Assembly (NCBI GenBank): GCA_902806575.1
Contig: CADCXD010000007.1
Coordinates: 248,001-312,000 of the forward strand
DNA length: 64,000 bases
Reading direction: 5' to 3'
From: Jackrogersella multiformis
Taxonomy: Eukaryota > Ascomycota > Sordariomycetes > Xylariales > Hypoxylaceae
Each line of letters opens with the position of its first letter. Within the stretch, counting starts at the first letter, position 1. Both the position numbers and the translations under genes were made by a program. A model generated the notes under the pieces. That model ran no database searches. It was given only the letters and a program-made list of their open reading frames with translations, and was not told the DNA's origin. Positions 47,249 through 59,800 of the stretch are shown here, piece by piece.

Positions 47249-48790
47249 CTACCATATCTCGTCATCATTCTTTACCATTTGCATAGTTGGCGTCTTGGGC
47301 TGCAGTTGCTTCATTCGCTTTCGGTCTGCCTTAGTGACCAGCGACGGCGTGATAGGGACCACAGGCGAGAATGGTTGGTACGGCGTGTAAGGTACCGGCG
47401 CGCCCGTCCATGGCGTACGAAGCCCTGAGGGCGACAGAGGAGTCCTTTCAAATGTCGTTTGCTTGGTTGTCTGTGCCGAAGGGGAGCTGAGAGCAGGTTC
47501 ATAGGCTCGTAGCGGAAGAGTACCGCCGGTCCGAACCGCTGACGGTGCATTTGGCCGCGAGAAGGACTGCTCTAGTCGGGGGGAAGTTGGGAATGTAGCA
47601 CCGGGCTTTGGAGACGCCGGCAGAGAAGGGAAACGGTTAACACCCGGCTTCGGTGACGAAGGCAGACCGACAAGGGGCGCTGTCGACCGGTCCGAAACAG
47701 CGGAGATAGCGGAGACGGGGTCAGGGTCAGTGTATTGCGAGTTGTTACGCATATGGCCCAACCGCTCGTCAATGCTCTGAGTGCTCTCCGGTGAGATATC
47801 CGGTGGAGTTATGGGCGCTATCGACGGGTGCTGCCTGCTTGCCCGAGCATAAGGGGCCTGGTCTGTCGGGATAGGGGGAGGGGACGCTGGCGCGTAGTGC
47901 CGAGGGGGGATTGCCCTCATTTCCTCTTCCTCGTGGCGCGGAAAGGTGCCTGACATCGGGGTCATGATTGGCGACGAGATGCTAATACCTTTCACATTCT
48001 TCTTCCGAGGGGACTTGAAGGCGGACAAGATAGAAGACGCCCGGGATTGTGGCTTGTCTGTTCCAGACTGCAGATCCAGATTTGCTGGCTTGTTCTTTCC
48101 CCTTTTCAAGATCCCTTGCTTTAGAGGCTGCTGTTGAGATGGCAATGGCGCAGGCGGCTGTTCCAGATCCACACCAGCCTCCTTCGCGGCCTCTTGTTCC
48201 ATTACGAGCCTGTACATCTCTTCTAGCTGTTGTTGCGCCATCTCGCGATCGGCTGCAACGACTCGGGGGTCGACCAAGGGATTGACACCAAGAGTACTCG
48301 TAGAATAGAGCGACGGGACGATGTAAGGACTCGTTGGCCCTGTTGCGGTTAATGGTGTGGGAGGGGTCGGGTACGAGAAGTTCTTGACAGGCGACTTGGG
48401 CGGATCAAGACCGTACTCGGGATTTGGGGCGCCAGCTAGTCCGGGCGGCGGAAAAGCGAATGAGTATGGGAACTGGCCGCCTAGGTCTTCCTCCGCTGCG
48501 TTAAGGTGCTCGCGACGTTTCTTTGCTAAGACAAGAAGGATTGCAGCAACTACAATGAGTGAAAAGGCATACGATCCGACTATACCACCAATCTGCGCGG
48601 GAAGGAAAGCAGTATTGCGAAGGGCTCCAGCCGAGAGTGGAGGACCGTCTTCAGGCGATGGCGGAGGATCAAAGTAGTTGTTATGAAGGTCTTGTATCAC
48701 ACCTGCAGAACAAAAAGGAGTGAAGGAAGAGAAAAGCAGAAGTAGCACGAAGCAAAGCGAAGGAGGCTTGCTATAAAGCCCCAGTTGCAT
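47249..48790 (-). CDS. Single-pass membrane protein with a Pro/Ser-rich cytoplasmic tail, function unknown
   Basis: This is a single uninterrupted exon of 513 aa. Residues 1-29 look like a signal peptide ending FCSA. A short lumenal segment (30-65, Pro-rich) leads to one transmembrane helix at about 67-89, followed by KKRREHL as stop-transfer. The rest is low-complexity Pro/Ser-rich sequence with a helical stretch near ADREMAQQQLEEMYRLVMEQEAA and a basic stretch SAFKSPRKKN. Near the C-terminus lies a TP-rich motif (WTGAPVPYTPYQPFSPVVP), then LVTKADRKRMKQLQPKTPT and an acidic end. From memory, similar uncharacterised proteins exist in other filamentous ascomycetes. I cannot assign a function; a signalling or scaffold role at the plasma membrane would be guesswork. 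Confidence 0.82.
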   Translation of the reverse strand: MQLGLYSKPPSLCFVLLLLFSSFTPFCSAGVIQDLHNNYFDPPPSPEDGPPLSAGALRNTAFLPAQIGGIVGSYAFSLIVVAAILLVLAKKRREHLNAAEEDLGGQFPYSFAFPPPGLAGAPNPEYGLDPPKSPVKNFSYPTPPTPLTATGPTSPYIVPSLYSTSTLGVNPLVDPRVVAADREMAQQQLEEMYRLVMEQEAAKEAGVDLEQPPAPLPSQQQPLKQGILKRGKNKPANLDLQSGTDKPQSRASSILSAFKSPRKKNVKGISISSPIMTPMSGTFPRHEEEEMRAIPPRHYAPASPPPIPTDQAPYARASRQHPSIAPITPPDISPESTQSIDERLGHMRNNSQYTDPDPVSAISAVSDRSTAPLVGLPSSPKPGVNRFPSLPASPKPGATFPTSPRLEQSFSRPNAPSAVRTGGTLPLRAYEPALSSPSAQTTKQTTFERTPLSPSGLRTPWTGAPVPYTPYQPFSPVVPITPSLVTKADRKRMKQLQPKTPTMQMVKNDDEIW

Positions 48791-50586
48791 TGTGTGCGAC
48801 CCGGATCGTCATGAATGATACTATTTCCCGACTCCTTAGTCAAACCTCCTGGAGGCTTAATCGAAACACATCCTGATGGAGATTTAGTAAGGTCAGACGC
48901 AAAGTCGGGAGGACAGAGGGTATATAGCGGCTGGTGATGTTCGGCAGTGTATCGAAGTGGGCCGGAATCTGCGATGCTAACTTGCGAGAACTGGCGCTTG
49001 GGGTGTGAACTGGCCTCTCACTCGTCGGCCGTCGTCCAGGCACCTCGCTCTACATACCTAGCATGCATGACGGCCCCCCAGGGAGAGCGGCCCAGTAAGG
49101 GTGATAGGTTGCCAAATTCATACTCGCAAAAGGCAGTAGTTGATCCCGTTTTTCCAATTCTGGTTGGATAAGGATATGGTAGCGACAGGGACTTAAGCGC
49201 CAACATGTGAAGCTTTTGGAGCTGATTGGCGATCGACTTTTACAACATGAGCGACCCCGCCGTAAACTCGCACCTTAGCCCCCTGCGCCTGCAGCTCACT
49301 CTCACCGATTGGCTGGGTTCCTCTCTACCGACAGAGGCACAAAGAGGCGTCGTTGGATCGCGTAACTCCAGGGCTGGCCAGCACTGACGAATAACATCAT
49401 GGTTGTTTGCACCTAACCTGGATGTCTAGCTGCTTAGTCTTAGAAGATATCGATAAAAAGGTGCTAACCATTCCCTTTTTAATCTTGTCACATCCCTCGA
49501 CATATCAACATTTTAGGATCAATTTCTTTCTCCGATGTGACTTCGAAAATATCTGTGAAGTGATAAGCGAAAAGACGACATGACCATTAACATACCTACC
49601 TTTATTGCCGATAAAGTTACCGGCAACTGCAAATACAACTAATCCGAAAGATGGGCGGCAATGAAATCACATTGTTATGCGTAGCGATTCTTAAGATCGC
49701 TACTATTGGTATTATCCTTGATATCCCTGGATGGGATGTACATATTATTACCTATTCCTAATCCTATTCCTGGTAAGAAGAAACCAATGTGCCTTGTGAT
49801 TTGTGCCTTACAAACCTAATCCTTTTAGTGATGGGATTTAATGGGGATTTAATGGGATTGGCTAGGAGTTTTCCAAAGATGGAATCGACAATGCGAGGGC
49901 GAAAAGTGGGAGGGGATCCATCTGACTTCGTTCGCATCGGGAACTGCGGAGCGTTTATGTGGTACGTACCTACCTAGGTACTTCGTATCTGATGTCGTTA
50001 GCTGTGCTCGAGTTTGAGTTATTACTTGGAACAGCAAACTCTGTGGCGATGCACTAGATACGATTATCTTCTCATCCGATAGAGCTGTTTTATTATTATT
50101 ACTTACAAAAATTTTCAATTACGGAAGTTTTTAATTGAGTAATAGGTAGGAGGTAGGTATGGTGCATGCCGAATATACCTAGGTAAGGTATATACCTATA
50201 TGTACCTAGGTACCTAGGGTACCTTAGGTACATCCGAGATAAATGTACCTAAGTACTTACATAGTACATAGTCAGTCACCTGACCTGGCGCTCCGCAGGT
50301 GACAGGTCGGTTCTTAAAGTTTCCGATCTAGAAACAGCTCAGGGTAGTCGCGACTTTACCTCTCCACACGCGTCTGCTCATACCTAATACACTACCCAGG
50401 TACGTAGCCGACCTCAACTTTAGGTACTTAATATTACCTACCTCCAAAGGTAATGGGCTTATAATTAACTACCCAAACACTTCTATCACGACCTAAGAAT
50501 ACCTAGGTATGGAGACATAATCATAAACTCATTCATGGTCGTGTACTTCTCCAAATTACCGTTCCGATGAGCGAGAATCTCCAGCC
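48791..50586. other. 1.8-kb divergent intergenic region (membrane protein / Srs2)
   Basis: It holds two CCAAT boxes on the minus strand and four exact TACCTAGGTA palindromes (49971, 50176, 50203 and 50500), three of them within 330 bp near the helicase. Short open frames at 48840-49206 are probably leader sequence of the membrane protein. No other gene is seen. Confidence 0.5.
49225..49312 (-). promoter_or_regulatory. Two CCAAT boxes
   Basis: ATTGG on the plus strand at 49225-49229 and 49308-49312 (CCAAT on the minus strand) lies 435-520 bp upstream of the membrane-protein start. Both are flanked by GATTGGCT/GATTGGCG, resembling HAP-complex sites. This is motif evidence only. Confidence 0.3.
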
Positions 50587-53500
50587 ATGTCAGGCCCTAA
50601 CAATGATGGCTTATTCAAATCACTAAACCAGGCACAGTCTCGTGCTGTGTGCTCCAATGCGTCGACTGTTGCCATCTTAGCTGGTCCAGGGAGCGGCAAG
50701 ACTCATACTCTCACATCTAGAGTCGTTTGGCTCGTCGATCATGTCGGCATCCGCCCATGCGACGTCATCGTCGCAACCTTTACTGTCAAGGCCGCCAATG
50801 AGATGAAAGTCCGTCTCGGCCAGGCATTTGGTGATGGACGCGAAAAGAAAATAATAATTGGCACCTTTCACAGTATTGCTCGCAAATATCTTGCTATATA
50901 TGGCAAACGCATTGGGTTAGATCCCAAGTTTGGTATCGCAGATGATTCCGACTCGAGGGCTGTTCTCAAGCGCATATGCAAGAGATTGCCAGCTCATCTT
51001 GATCCTGCTGTTGCTCGTGCTTGGATTAGCAAGCGTAAAGCAAAGGGAACTTCTGACGAGCAAAATGTCAAGGCTAAAAATGGGAAGACTATAGAATCTA
51101 AGTCGTTGGAAGAATGTTACGAAGAATACCAGACGTATCTTAAGCGGTCAAACCTGCTAGACTACGATGATCTTCTCATTCGTTGCGTTGAGCTCCTTCG
51201 TCAATGGCCCGACTGTGTCAAGAACATTCAAACAGTCTTGATCGATGAATACCAGGATACGAACGGGGTCCAGTATGATCTGATGAAACTTTTCGCCCAA
51301 AACCATCGACGGATAACGATAGTTGGAGATCCGGATCAGAGCATATACGGTTGGCGATCGGCAGAAATAAGAAATCTCCATCGCATGCTTCGTGACTTTC
51401 CCGGTACTGACGAAGTATCCCTCGAGGAGAACTACAGATCATCGAGTTCCATTCTCGACGTATCTCTAAAGGTCATTCAGCAAGACCAAGAAAGATACAA
51501 GAAAGCTCTGATGCCGATCCACACTCAAGGTACTCGACCAGTCCTTCGTATGCTGAAGAACTCCATGGATGAGGCAAGTTGGATTGTTTCTGAGATCAAA
51601 CGAATAAAGTTGATGTCTGGAAACATGGTCAAATCCGACGACATCGCAATATTGCTTCGGTCTGCCTCATTGTCGAGACATATTGAATCCGCTCTAGGGA
51701 GAGAAGGCATAGCTTACAGGATGGTTGGTACGTAATATATCGGATGCACCTATCTGGTTATCTATCATATTAATGACAGTGTTAGGTGGCTTCAAGTTCT
51801 ACGACCGGGCCGAAATAAAGACCATCTTAGATTACTTACGGGTCATCCATCAACCTGATAACAATGATGCTCTCGCGCGCATAATGAACGTCCCAAAGCG
51901 AGGCATTGGCGATGTAACGGCTGCAGCTCTACTAGAAGAAGCTGAGCGCAATTCTATGAGCCTATGGGGTCTACTTACCAAACACTGCCGAGGCGAGCGA
52001 ACAGCAAAGACGGCGATCAGAAAACAGACAGAACATAAACTCAGCGGGGGCTTGCTCAGATTAATCACCAATCTGCGAAGTCGACTACGTCCAAGCGAAG
52101 GGATTCCTGTCAGTTTGGTTGAAATCATCAACCAACTGCTTAAAGACTTGCAATTCGAGAAGCACCTAGAGGAGACGCATGGCCCGGAGTACGAGTTACG
52201 ATGGGCAAACGTTGAAGAATTTGTGAGCCTAGCAGCAGAGTTCAGCCTTCAGGATAAGCCGGAAGAAGAGATTCTCCCAATTATCGAAGACATGGAACAG
52301 ATGCCGGATGACGACATACTGGCACGATTCCTGGCAAATGTTTCGCTGGCGTCTGATAAACAGGCTGATAACAAAGACAAGGAGGAAAAACCTCAAGTCA
52401 CAGTCTCTACAATACATGCCGCAAAGGGCCTAGAATGGCCTGTGGTCTTCGTCCCGGCGGTCTACAAAGGATCAATACCGCACGTGCGATCTGACGATGA
52501 AAACGAGGAGCGGCGCCTCTTATACGTAGCAATGACCCGGGCTCAGGCCCTGCTTTATCTAAGCTGCCCCCAACACGCCTCTGGTGGCAGCAAAGAAGCC
52601 ACCAGCCTCTCCCCTTTTATCGAGAAACTCCCATCTTCGACCTTCCTCAAGAAAGGACCATCTCTCGACCGATCCGTGATGTCGGAAGTAGCTAAGATAT
52701 TACGGAGAATTCTGCCGGCTGAAGACGTCATCTATAAGGACATGCCACTGATGGCAACCACAGAAGATAATTCTTTCGCAGTCGATCCGAACCAGGCAGA
52801 AAATGCATCTTCCAGTACCGCAAATAGTCACGGGTATTCCCGCCCTGGCCAGCATAAACGCCAAAAGGTCCATCACTCTAGCGCTCAAGTTGCTGAAGAA
52901 TCGGTTGACGGCTGGGCCGCCCCGTACTCAACGACAATGCAGAGGTCTGCTTCCTTTACGGTACCGCAACCTCCATCACAATCAGGTTTCACTACGGCTG
53001 GGGCTCATTATGCGAGCGTTGCTGCGGCTGAAGCAGCGAAACCTGCCATAAAGCCTACTCAGGGGGCGGCAACAAAGAAGCCCCCAACTAATCGAGCCCC
53101 TTCACAGAGAAGTTTGATAGGTTACGGATACGGCGTGACGAACCATGACAAATCCAAACAGCTCGATGAAATCGCCCCAGCTGTGGCACCAAAGTCGAAT
53201 CGGCCTATTGGTTACACCCCTCGCCCCAATCCCCCACCGCGAGGCCGCGGACAACAAGCAGGACCTCAACAGTTCCCCCCATCGGTGAAGGGTCTCCATC
53301 AAGTAAAATCAACCGCCACCATCTCACCTGACCTAACAAACCACAAGCTCGGCTCCGCAAAGCTATCGACCAGACCGACGTATCATACTGCCGCAGTAGT
53401 AGCAGAAGCACCCAAAGAGCCACCACCACCAAAACCAAAAGAATACTCCTGTTTCTCGAGCTCGCCCACCAAACCGCAGCCGGAAGCAGAGGGGAAGGCT

Positions 53501-53704
53501 GAAGCCGAGAAGGAAAATGCGACGCCGGAAGAGCAGACGCGCCCCGCGAAGAGCTTCCACGCCACGACGGTAGACTGCGGCCCGAAAGTAGGATGGAGGG
53601 GAGGCGGTGGCATTCAGAGGCCAACCTCCCTTGGACGCAGCGGCATCACGCCGATGGATCGGTTGAAGAGGCCTTTTAAGTTGACTATTAAGAGGCCGAC
53701 GTAG
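50587..53704 (+). CDS. SRS2: Srs2-type UvrD/PcrA DNA helicase
   Basis: This superfamily-1A 3'-5' helicase strips Rad51 filaments and limits recombination in the nucleus. Exons are 50587-51727 and 51786-53704 (1019 aa); the 58-nt intron joins as MVGGFKFYDRAEIK. The motifs appear in order: Q-motif LNQAQSRAV (13-21), Walker A AGPGSGKTHTL (Lys38), motif Ia ATFTVKAANEM, motif II DEYQDTN, motif III GDPDQSIYGWRSA, motif IV ENYRSSSSIL, motif V TIHAAKGLEWPVVF and motif VI EERRLLYVAMTRA. From about residue 700 the tail is low complexity with a basic patch (HKRQKVHH) and ends in GRSGITPMDRLKRPFKLTIK, a short non-random segment that may bind partners. Length and layout fit fungal Srs2 rather than bacterial-like UvrD. 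Confidence 0.94.
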
Positions 53705-54039
53705 TGGATATCTAATATATATGAACACAATGTCACGAATAGCTGTACATGTTGCCGCAGTGACCACGAAGATAAATTATATATTATTATTAACGAAGGT
53801 CTATGAATATACATATATACCTAGGGTATCTATTAGTCATGAATTTGCATCTAGGAACGGTGTTCATCTCAAACCGTCATAGTTTATTGGTGGATATACA
53901 GAACGCAGTCTTGATGACGTTTTACGCTGGTATAAACAGACCAGCTGACTCCATACCCTTTCTTTACGTACAATTTTGTCTCGTCAAGTCTACTCTACGG
54001 TGAATCCTCTCCCCCTTCTTCCATTATTTCATGTCTGCA
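53705..54039. other. Convergent 3' intergenic region
   Basis: This 335-bp AT-rich region lies between the 3' ends of the helicase (+) and the deacetylase (-). Nothing but probable 3' processing sequence is seen. Confidence 0.5.
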
Positions 54040-55430
54040 TTAGCGGGTGAAGACCTTCGTACCAAATTTCCAGACCTCGTCGACGACAAGCTTCGCGCTT
54101 CCATCCGCTTTGCGGCCCTCGGACAAAACCACCAAGTCCGCGTCGGCGCCGTCGTCGAGGCAGCCCTTGATCCCCTGCAGCCCCAGCATCGCGGCCGGCG
54201 TCGACGTGACGGCCTTCAGGGCCTGCGGTACGCTGGCGCCGGACCAGTTGAGGAAGTTAGACACGCACTCGATCAGGGTTATCGAGCTGGGATGCGGATT
54301 AGCTAACGTTCGCTATATAAAAGGATCTGCCTAGGTAGGCAGGCTGCGGCGGGAGGATCTTACCTTCCTGCGATCCGGTCGGTGCCCTCGAGGATCAGCT
54401 TGTTGCCCTTCTTCAAGATGTGGTTCGTGTTCTCGCCGTTGGTCCACTGGTAAGCGCCGTCGGGCAGGCCGACGAGGTGCATGGAGTCGGTGACGAGGAT
54501 GAAGCCGTCCGGGTGCGCGTTGAAGGCGATCTTGATGGTGGTGGGATGCAGGTGCTCGCCGTCGGCGATGATGCCGAAGTAGGGGCGAGGCAAGCTCTCG
54601 GCTAGGCCCAGCACGCCGAAGATGCCGGGGTTTCGGTGATGCAGCGGCCGCATGGCGTTGAAGAGGTGCGTGATCATGGTCGCGCCTGCGGCCACGGCCG
54701 CCGACGCTTCTTCGTACGTCGCTTCGGAGTGGCCGATCGAGTAGATGATGCCGCGGCTCGTGAGCTCGGGGATGAGCTTCGTCATTTGGCCCCGCTCCGG
54801 CGCGGCGGTAACCATCTTGATCGGGGTAGGGCGGAATGTGGTTTCGGGGTTGAGGTTCGATGCGCCGTAGCAGTCTTCCAAGTCCTCGAAGGTCTCGGCT
54901 TCCCGCAGCACATCCACATTGTGCACTCCGTTCTTGGTCGGGCTCAAGAACGGCCCTTCGCAATGCGCACCCAGCGATTCCGCCCCATCCTCGGCTACCT
55001 GTAGGTATCCGGACGGGCCGAGATGTGGTAGTGCCCGCTTGTAGAGCTCGCTCCGTTGGCTGGTGATGGTAGGGACGTATGACGTGACGCCCGTCTTGAC
55101 CATTTGCTTGTTCAGTTCCTTGACCTTCTTCGCGTACACGGCAGGCTCGAGGAAGGTCGAGAAGTTGAACCCGAAGGCTCCGTTTAGCTGGCACTCGATG
55201 AGGCCTGGCGATAAGATACGACCGCCAAGGTTGATGATCTCGTCCGGGACGATGAAATCATCGTAAAATGCGGCTTGGCTTCTGATGACTTTTCCGGTGA
55301 CGGAGTTGACCCACAGATCCTCGTCGACTAGTTTGTCATTCTTGAAGATACGACAGTTGGTGAACTTAGTAATGCCGTTTCGACCACCGGTCGGTGTCGA
55401 CTTGGGCGACGACGGTAGAGAGTGTGGCAT
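54040..55430 (-). CDS. dac1: N-acetylglucosamine-6-phosphate deacetylase
   Basis: This cytosolic enzyme converts GlcNAc-6-phosphate to glucosamine-6-phosphate and acetate, the committed step in using GlcNAc from chitin. Exons are 54364-55430 and 54040-54286 (437 aa); the join reads IAGSSITLIECVSNFLNW. It is a TIM-barrel amidohydrolase of the NagA type. PGLIECQLNGAFGFNF is at 75-90, metal ligand Glu158 is in HCEGPFLSP, His234 is in GHSEATYEEA, His255 is in THLFNAMRPLHHR, and the catalytic Asp315 is in LVTDSMH. All the usual active-site residues are present. Its start faces the GH3-GNAT gene across a 1.43-kb shared promoter, as expected for a GlcNAc-inducible cluster. The symbol follows the Trichoderma/Candida usage. 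Confidence 0.95.
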
Positions 55431-56863
55431 GGTGAGGGTTGGAAGTAGTATGAATTATGTATATATTTATATCTATGTGTATATATCGCTTGTATATTGT
55501 ATGTTTTATGTTTTATCGAGTATTAGGACAATTGTCCCATCAGCGAGTATTTGTGTTTCCATGAATGGGATAACACATAATATGGGGGATGGCTCATAGA
55601 TGTACTTATTATGATTCACGATATCACATTGTATGGCCGCTGACACTGAAGCCTGGCCGCCGATGTTGGTCCCGAAGCATCGGCGTATGAGATATCAGTA
55701 ATTGGAAGGCCAGAAACAAAATCTACTTCTGTTTGTAGCCAGCGGGGCTCCATCGGACGTCAAGTCTTGAGATTGTGACAGTCAAGTCCAGTTTTTTTCA
55801 CCCTCTGAATGGAGTGATACCAACGTCCAGGCCAATGGTAGGAACATGTGACTAAGAAGACTGGTCAGCATCTTCTAGTGGTTACCGAGGGGTGTGGCAA
55901 CCTAATCGACGAGACCCTTTGAGATGTCGAGATACGCTTGTACCATTTGCGGATGCCGACGTCTATCACCTAGCTCTTGCTAGAAAGATTTACTAGTACC
56001 TACAACATGAACAGTAGACCAGTCTCGCTGTGTGACAATCCATTTTAACAAACAGATAAAAGTGAAAAATAAAATTGGATCGTGGAACATTAAGGAGGAT
56101 TCTTGTAGTGGCGTAAGGTAACGTTGCGAAGTGTACGAAGCTTTTATTTTTGCTTTTCTACGTAGTATGGGAGAGACAGAACCCCCCGATAAAGTCAATG
56201 TCACCAGTGAGCAGGATTAGTAATTAGCACCTGGGCACTAAAGCTAAAGCGGAATAGTGCGATCTCCCCTTCTCGAATACAGGGCTTCTACATGGTAGCT
56301 TCTCCAGGGCTAGCTTCTAGATGGAGCAAATGGGGGAATCCGCCTACTACGTAAGTACCTAGGTACCGTACATGTCGAGTCGGGCTGTTTCAAAAGTGCT
56401 CTAACCTAACGGTAGGTCGCAGTCGGGCTGTCGGGTTACCATTTCCCCATGAGTTTTATCGATAGCTGTCGCTAGGTATGCAGTATGGATGCGACTCTGC
56501 CTGCCTGCCACCGTTTGTACAACCGTACAGCCGATGTCTACCATACCTACCTACATGTAGGTAAACCATAATACCTACTTACCATAGTTACCTAACTCTT
56601 TTCTTCATCCTCATCATTGAAATCACACATCACACTCGGGCGGGCATCTGTATACTTCGGCGTTTTATCCGAATTCTACAACACCCCCAAATCCACAGGC
56701 TTCATTCACCCCAATTCGCTTCATAACTCTCGGCCCTACCTAGCCTGCCACTATCACACTCGCTATTGACCGAAATAGCCCATGCTGATCCCTTGCGCAT
56801 ATACCATTCGGTTTATAGCCTTTTGGCTAGTATAATCTGAAGTTGTAACGATACGACCACAAA
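55431..56863. promoter_or_regulatory. Shared divergent promoter of the deacetylase and GH3-GNAT genes
   Basis: This 1.43-kb region lies between head-to-head starts at 55430 (-) and 56864 (+) of two GlcNAc-catabolism genes. It includes one exact TACCTAGGTA (56356). No operator could be assigned, because the binding site of the RON1-type regulator cannot be deduced here. An AGCCTTTTGGCT hairpin lies at about 56817-56828. Confidence 0.5.
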
Positions 56864-59800
56864 ATGACCAAGTCAGACAGTGAATTCGACCCACTATGGC
56901 AGAATCTCGATTGGTATGCTTTACCGGCTCTTAGCTCTTATCATCCCTCGTCGTTAAGAGCCTCATAGCCAAATTTCTACTAGGATGGTGCGGCTGCATG
57001 ACTAAAGCAAGGCCTATAACTAATTCTCAACCTTGGAACTAATAGGGCGATTGGCCAAATGCTGATTATGGGATGGGATGGTACCGAAGTAACGCCTCAA
57101 ATCAGAAACCTCATTGAGAACCACCACTTAGGTTCTATCATATTAACAGCTAAGAACCTCAAATGTACTACACTTTATATCTTGTCTCTGGGAATTGCAT
57201 CAATACTCATAGAGCTGCATGTCGAGAGCGTACTGACCATATGATATTAATTTAGCTGCTGAGCAGACTGCTTCTTTGGTCCAAGAGCTCCAAACAATAG
57301 CCCATCAGGCGGGACATCCGCAGCCGTTGTTAATAGCCCTTGACCAAGAGAATGGAGGCGTCAACAGTCTGTTCGATGAAGATTATATCTGCCAATTCCC
57401 CAGCGCCATGGGCGTCGCTGCTACTGGGAGTACAGAGTTGGCATACAGTGTAGCAAAAGCTACAGCCACCGAGGTTTCCGCTGTCGGGGTCAATCTCATT
57501 CTCGGCCCTGTCTTGGATGTCTTGACAAATGCTCGGCATCAACCTCTCGGGGTTCGGGCTACTGGAGACGACCCTCAAGAAGCTTCGCAGTTTTGCATCG
57601 CTGTTATCAATGGGTTCAAAGACGCTGGCGTGGCCACATGCGGGAAACATTTTCCATCCTACGGGAATATCGATTTCCTTGGTTCCAGTCTGGATATGCC
57701 TATTATCACTCAGACTTTAGAAGAGCTTAGCCTTAATGCTCTTGTGCCGTTTCGGAATGCGATAAGCGCTGGACGTTTGGATGCCATGTTCGTCGGCGGG
57801 GTTGGGATCCAAAATGCTGGAATGAACGTCATGCACGCTTGCCTCTCGGACCAGGTCGTAGATGATCTCCTTAGAAATGAGCTCGGGTTCAAAGGCGTCG
57901 CCATCTCGGAATGCCTCGAAATGCAGTCACTTATACAGGAGTATGGTGTCAAAGGCGGGACTGTAATGGCCGTCGAAGCAGGCAACGATTTAGTGCTCCT
58001 GTGCAGGGCACATGACGTGCAACTAGAGGCTATATCCGGCCTGAAGCTAGGTGTCGAGAACGGGATCATCTCGAAAGATAGGATTTATACCTCCCTGAAG
58101 CGAGTGTTGCGGATGAAGAGTGCGTGCACATCTTGGCAGAAGGCTCTGAACCCGCCTGCGCTATCTTTGCTATCCAAGATACATCCTTCACATCTTGCAC
58201 TTTCCAGGAAGGCCTACGATCAATCAATCACGGTCGTCCGAGATAAGGACAGCCTACTTCCCCTTTCACAGAGTCTACTCCAAGAAGAGGAGCTTTTATT
58301 ATTAACGCCGCTAGTTAAGCCCTTGCCAGCTTCGGCAGCTACCAAAAGCTTGCTGGAGAAGGGGACCAAAGGAAACCCATCACTGCATGAGAGGTGGATT
58401 CACCAGGAACGTGGAGCGATCATGAGCGGAGAAGGTGTTTTTCGAGAGCTAGGCCGATCCATAGCCCGGATGCGCAACGGCAAACTTCTTCATACATCAT
58501 ATACCGCAAATGGGCTTAGACCAGGTCAGGAGAATATTTACCTAGTCCCTTGAACTCGGCTAACAAACTCCCAGTGCACGAGAATCTAATCAACAGAGCA
58601 TCGGCGATCATTATAGTCACCGCTGATGCCAACCGGAATATGTACCAAACAGGGTTCACAAAACATGTCGCAATGATGTGTCACATGCTTCGTGGAACTG
58701 GCCAGAAGAAGTCGCTCATCGTTGTTGCGGTTAGCTCCCCGTATGACTTTGCCATGGACAAATCGATTGGGACATATGTATGTACCTTTGACTTCACTGA
58801 GACGGCCATGGCGTCTCTCGTCCGTGCCTTATACGGAGAGATAACGCCTCAGGGGTCGATGCCGGGGACGATGAGGAAGAGCAAAAAGGTCTCCAAAACG
58901 CGACAGCAATGGCTCGTTGAAAACTACGATCGCGAGCGGGATGTTCCTGCCCTCGAGGAGCTGCTGAGAACCCTAGCCCGCTCGAGCACACCAAGTCTCC
59001 CGTACCTCACAACAGTCGGCCATTCATTTGAGTTGTTCAACCCACATATCGAAGAGGCACACTTTGTTGTTCGGAATAGTAGCACAAAGACATTGTATGG
59101 TTTCGTAGCTACGTACTATACTAAAGGTGTCGGTGCCATTGGTGCGCTCTTCGTCGATCCGACGAAACGAAATGTATCGATTGGGAGATCGCTACACCGT
59201 CGTGCGATGCGGGCACTACTTCAGAAACAAGGTCTCAAAACCGTCCAGCTTGGATTCACGTTCCCAGGAGTCTTCCCAGGGGTGCCTGTCGATGAAAGCG
59301 GGAGCAACAAGAGCTGGTTTGACAACGTGGGATGGGATACACAATTTCCAAAGCGACTAACGAACATGGTAATCGACGACCTTAACGCCTGGACAGCACC
59401 GGAAGGCCTGCTACAGAGCATACAGCGAGCGAGTATCAGCTTTGACCTAATACATGGGCTTGACAACGCCGAGTCGGTGATAAACCATGTGGCAACACAC
59501 GCGGGGCCTGAGGTCGTGGAGCTCTATCGGTTTGCGCTACAGGAAACGAATACCAGCGGAGTAGTACGAGCTAAGAACTCGGTGGATAACTTGTTAGGAA
59601 CAGTCATTATCTGCACAGCCGCGAGCCGCCTATCGACTCACATCCCCGCGCTTCACTCTATCATCGGGGAAGACATCGGTGGCATTATTGCTCCGATAGT
59701 TCCTTCGACCGCTCAGTCGCGATTGATATTGCAGGGGCTGGCATTCATGGGCGTGAGACAGAACAAGGCGCACAAGTCGGCAAAGAGTGTGGTCAGTTGG

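Noticed and set aside
56810..56850. GCCTTTTGGCTAGTATAATC resembling the 5' end of U2 snRNA
   Set aside because: Only the short AGCCTTTTGGCT hairpin matches; the branch-point recognition sequence and later U2 features are absent, and the nag3 ATG follows at once.
58500..58600. Apparent frameshift or split gene between the GH3 and GNAT reading frames
   Set aside because: A 50-nt intron with good donor, branch site and acceptor restores one frame with natural-looking sequence (RPVHEN), so the gene is intact.
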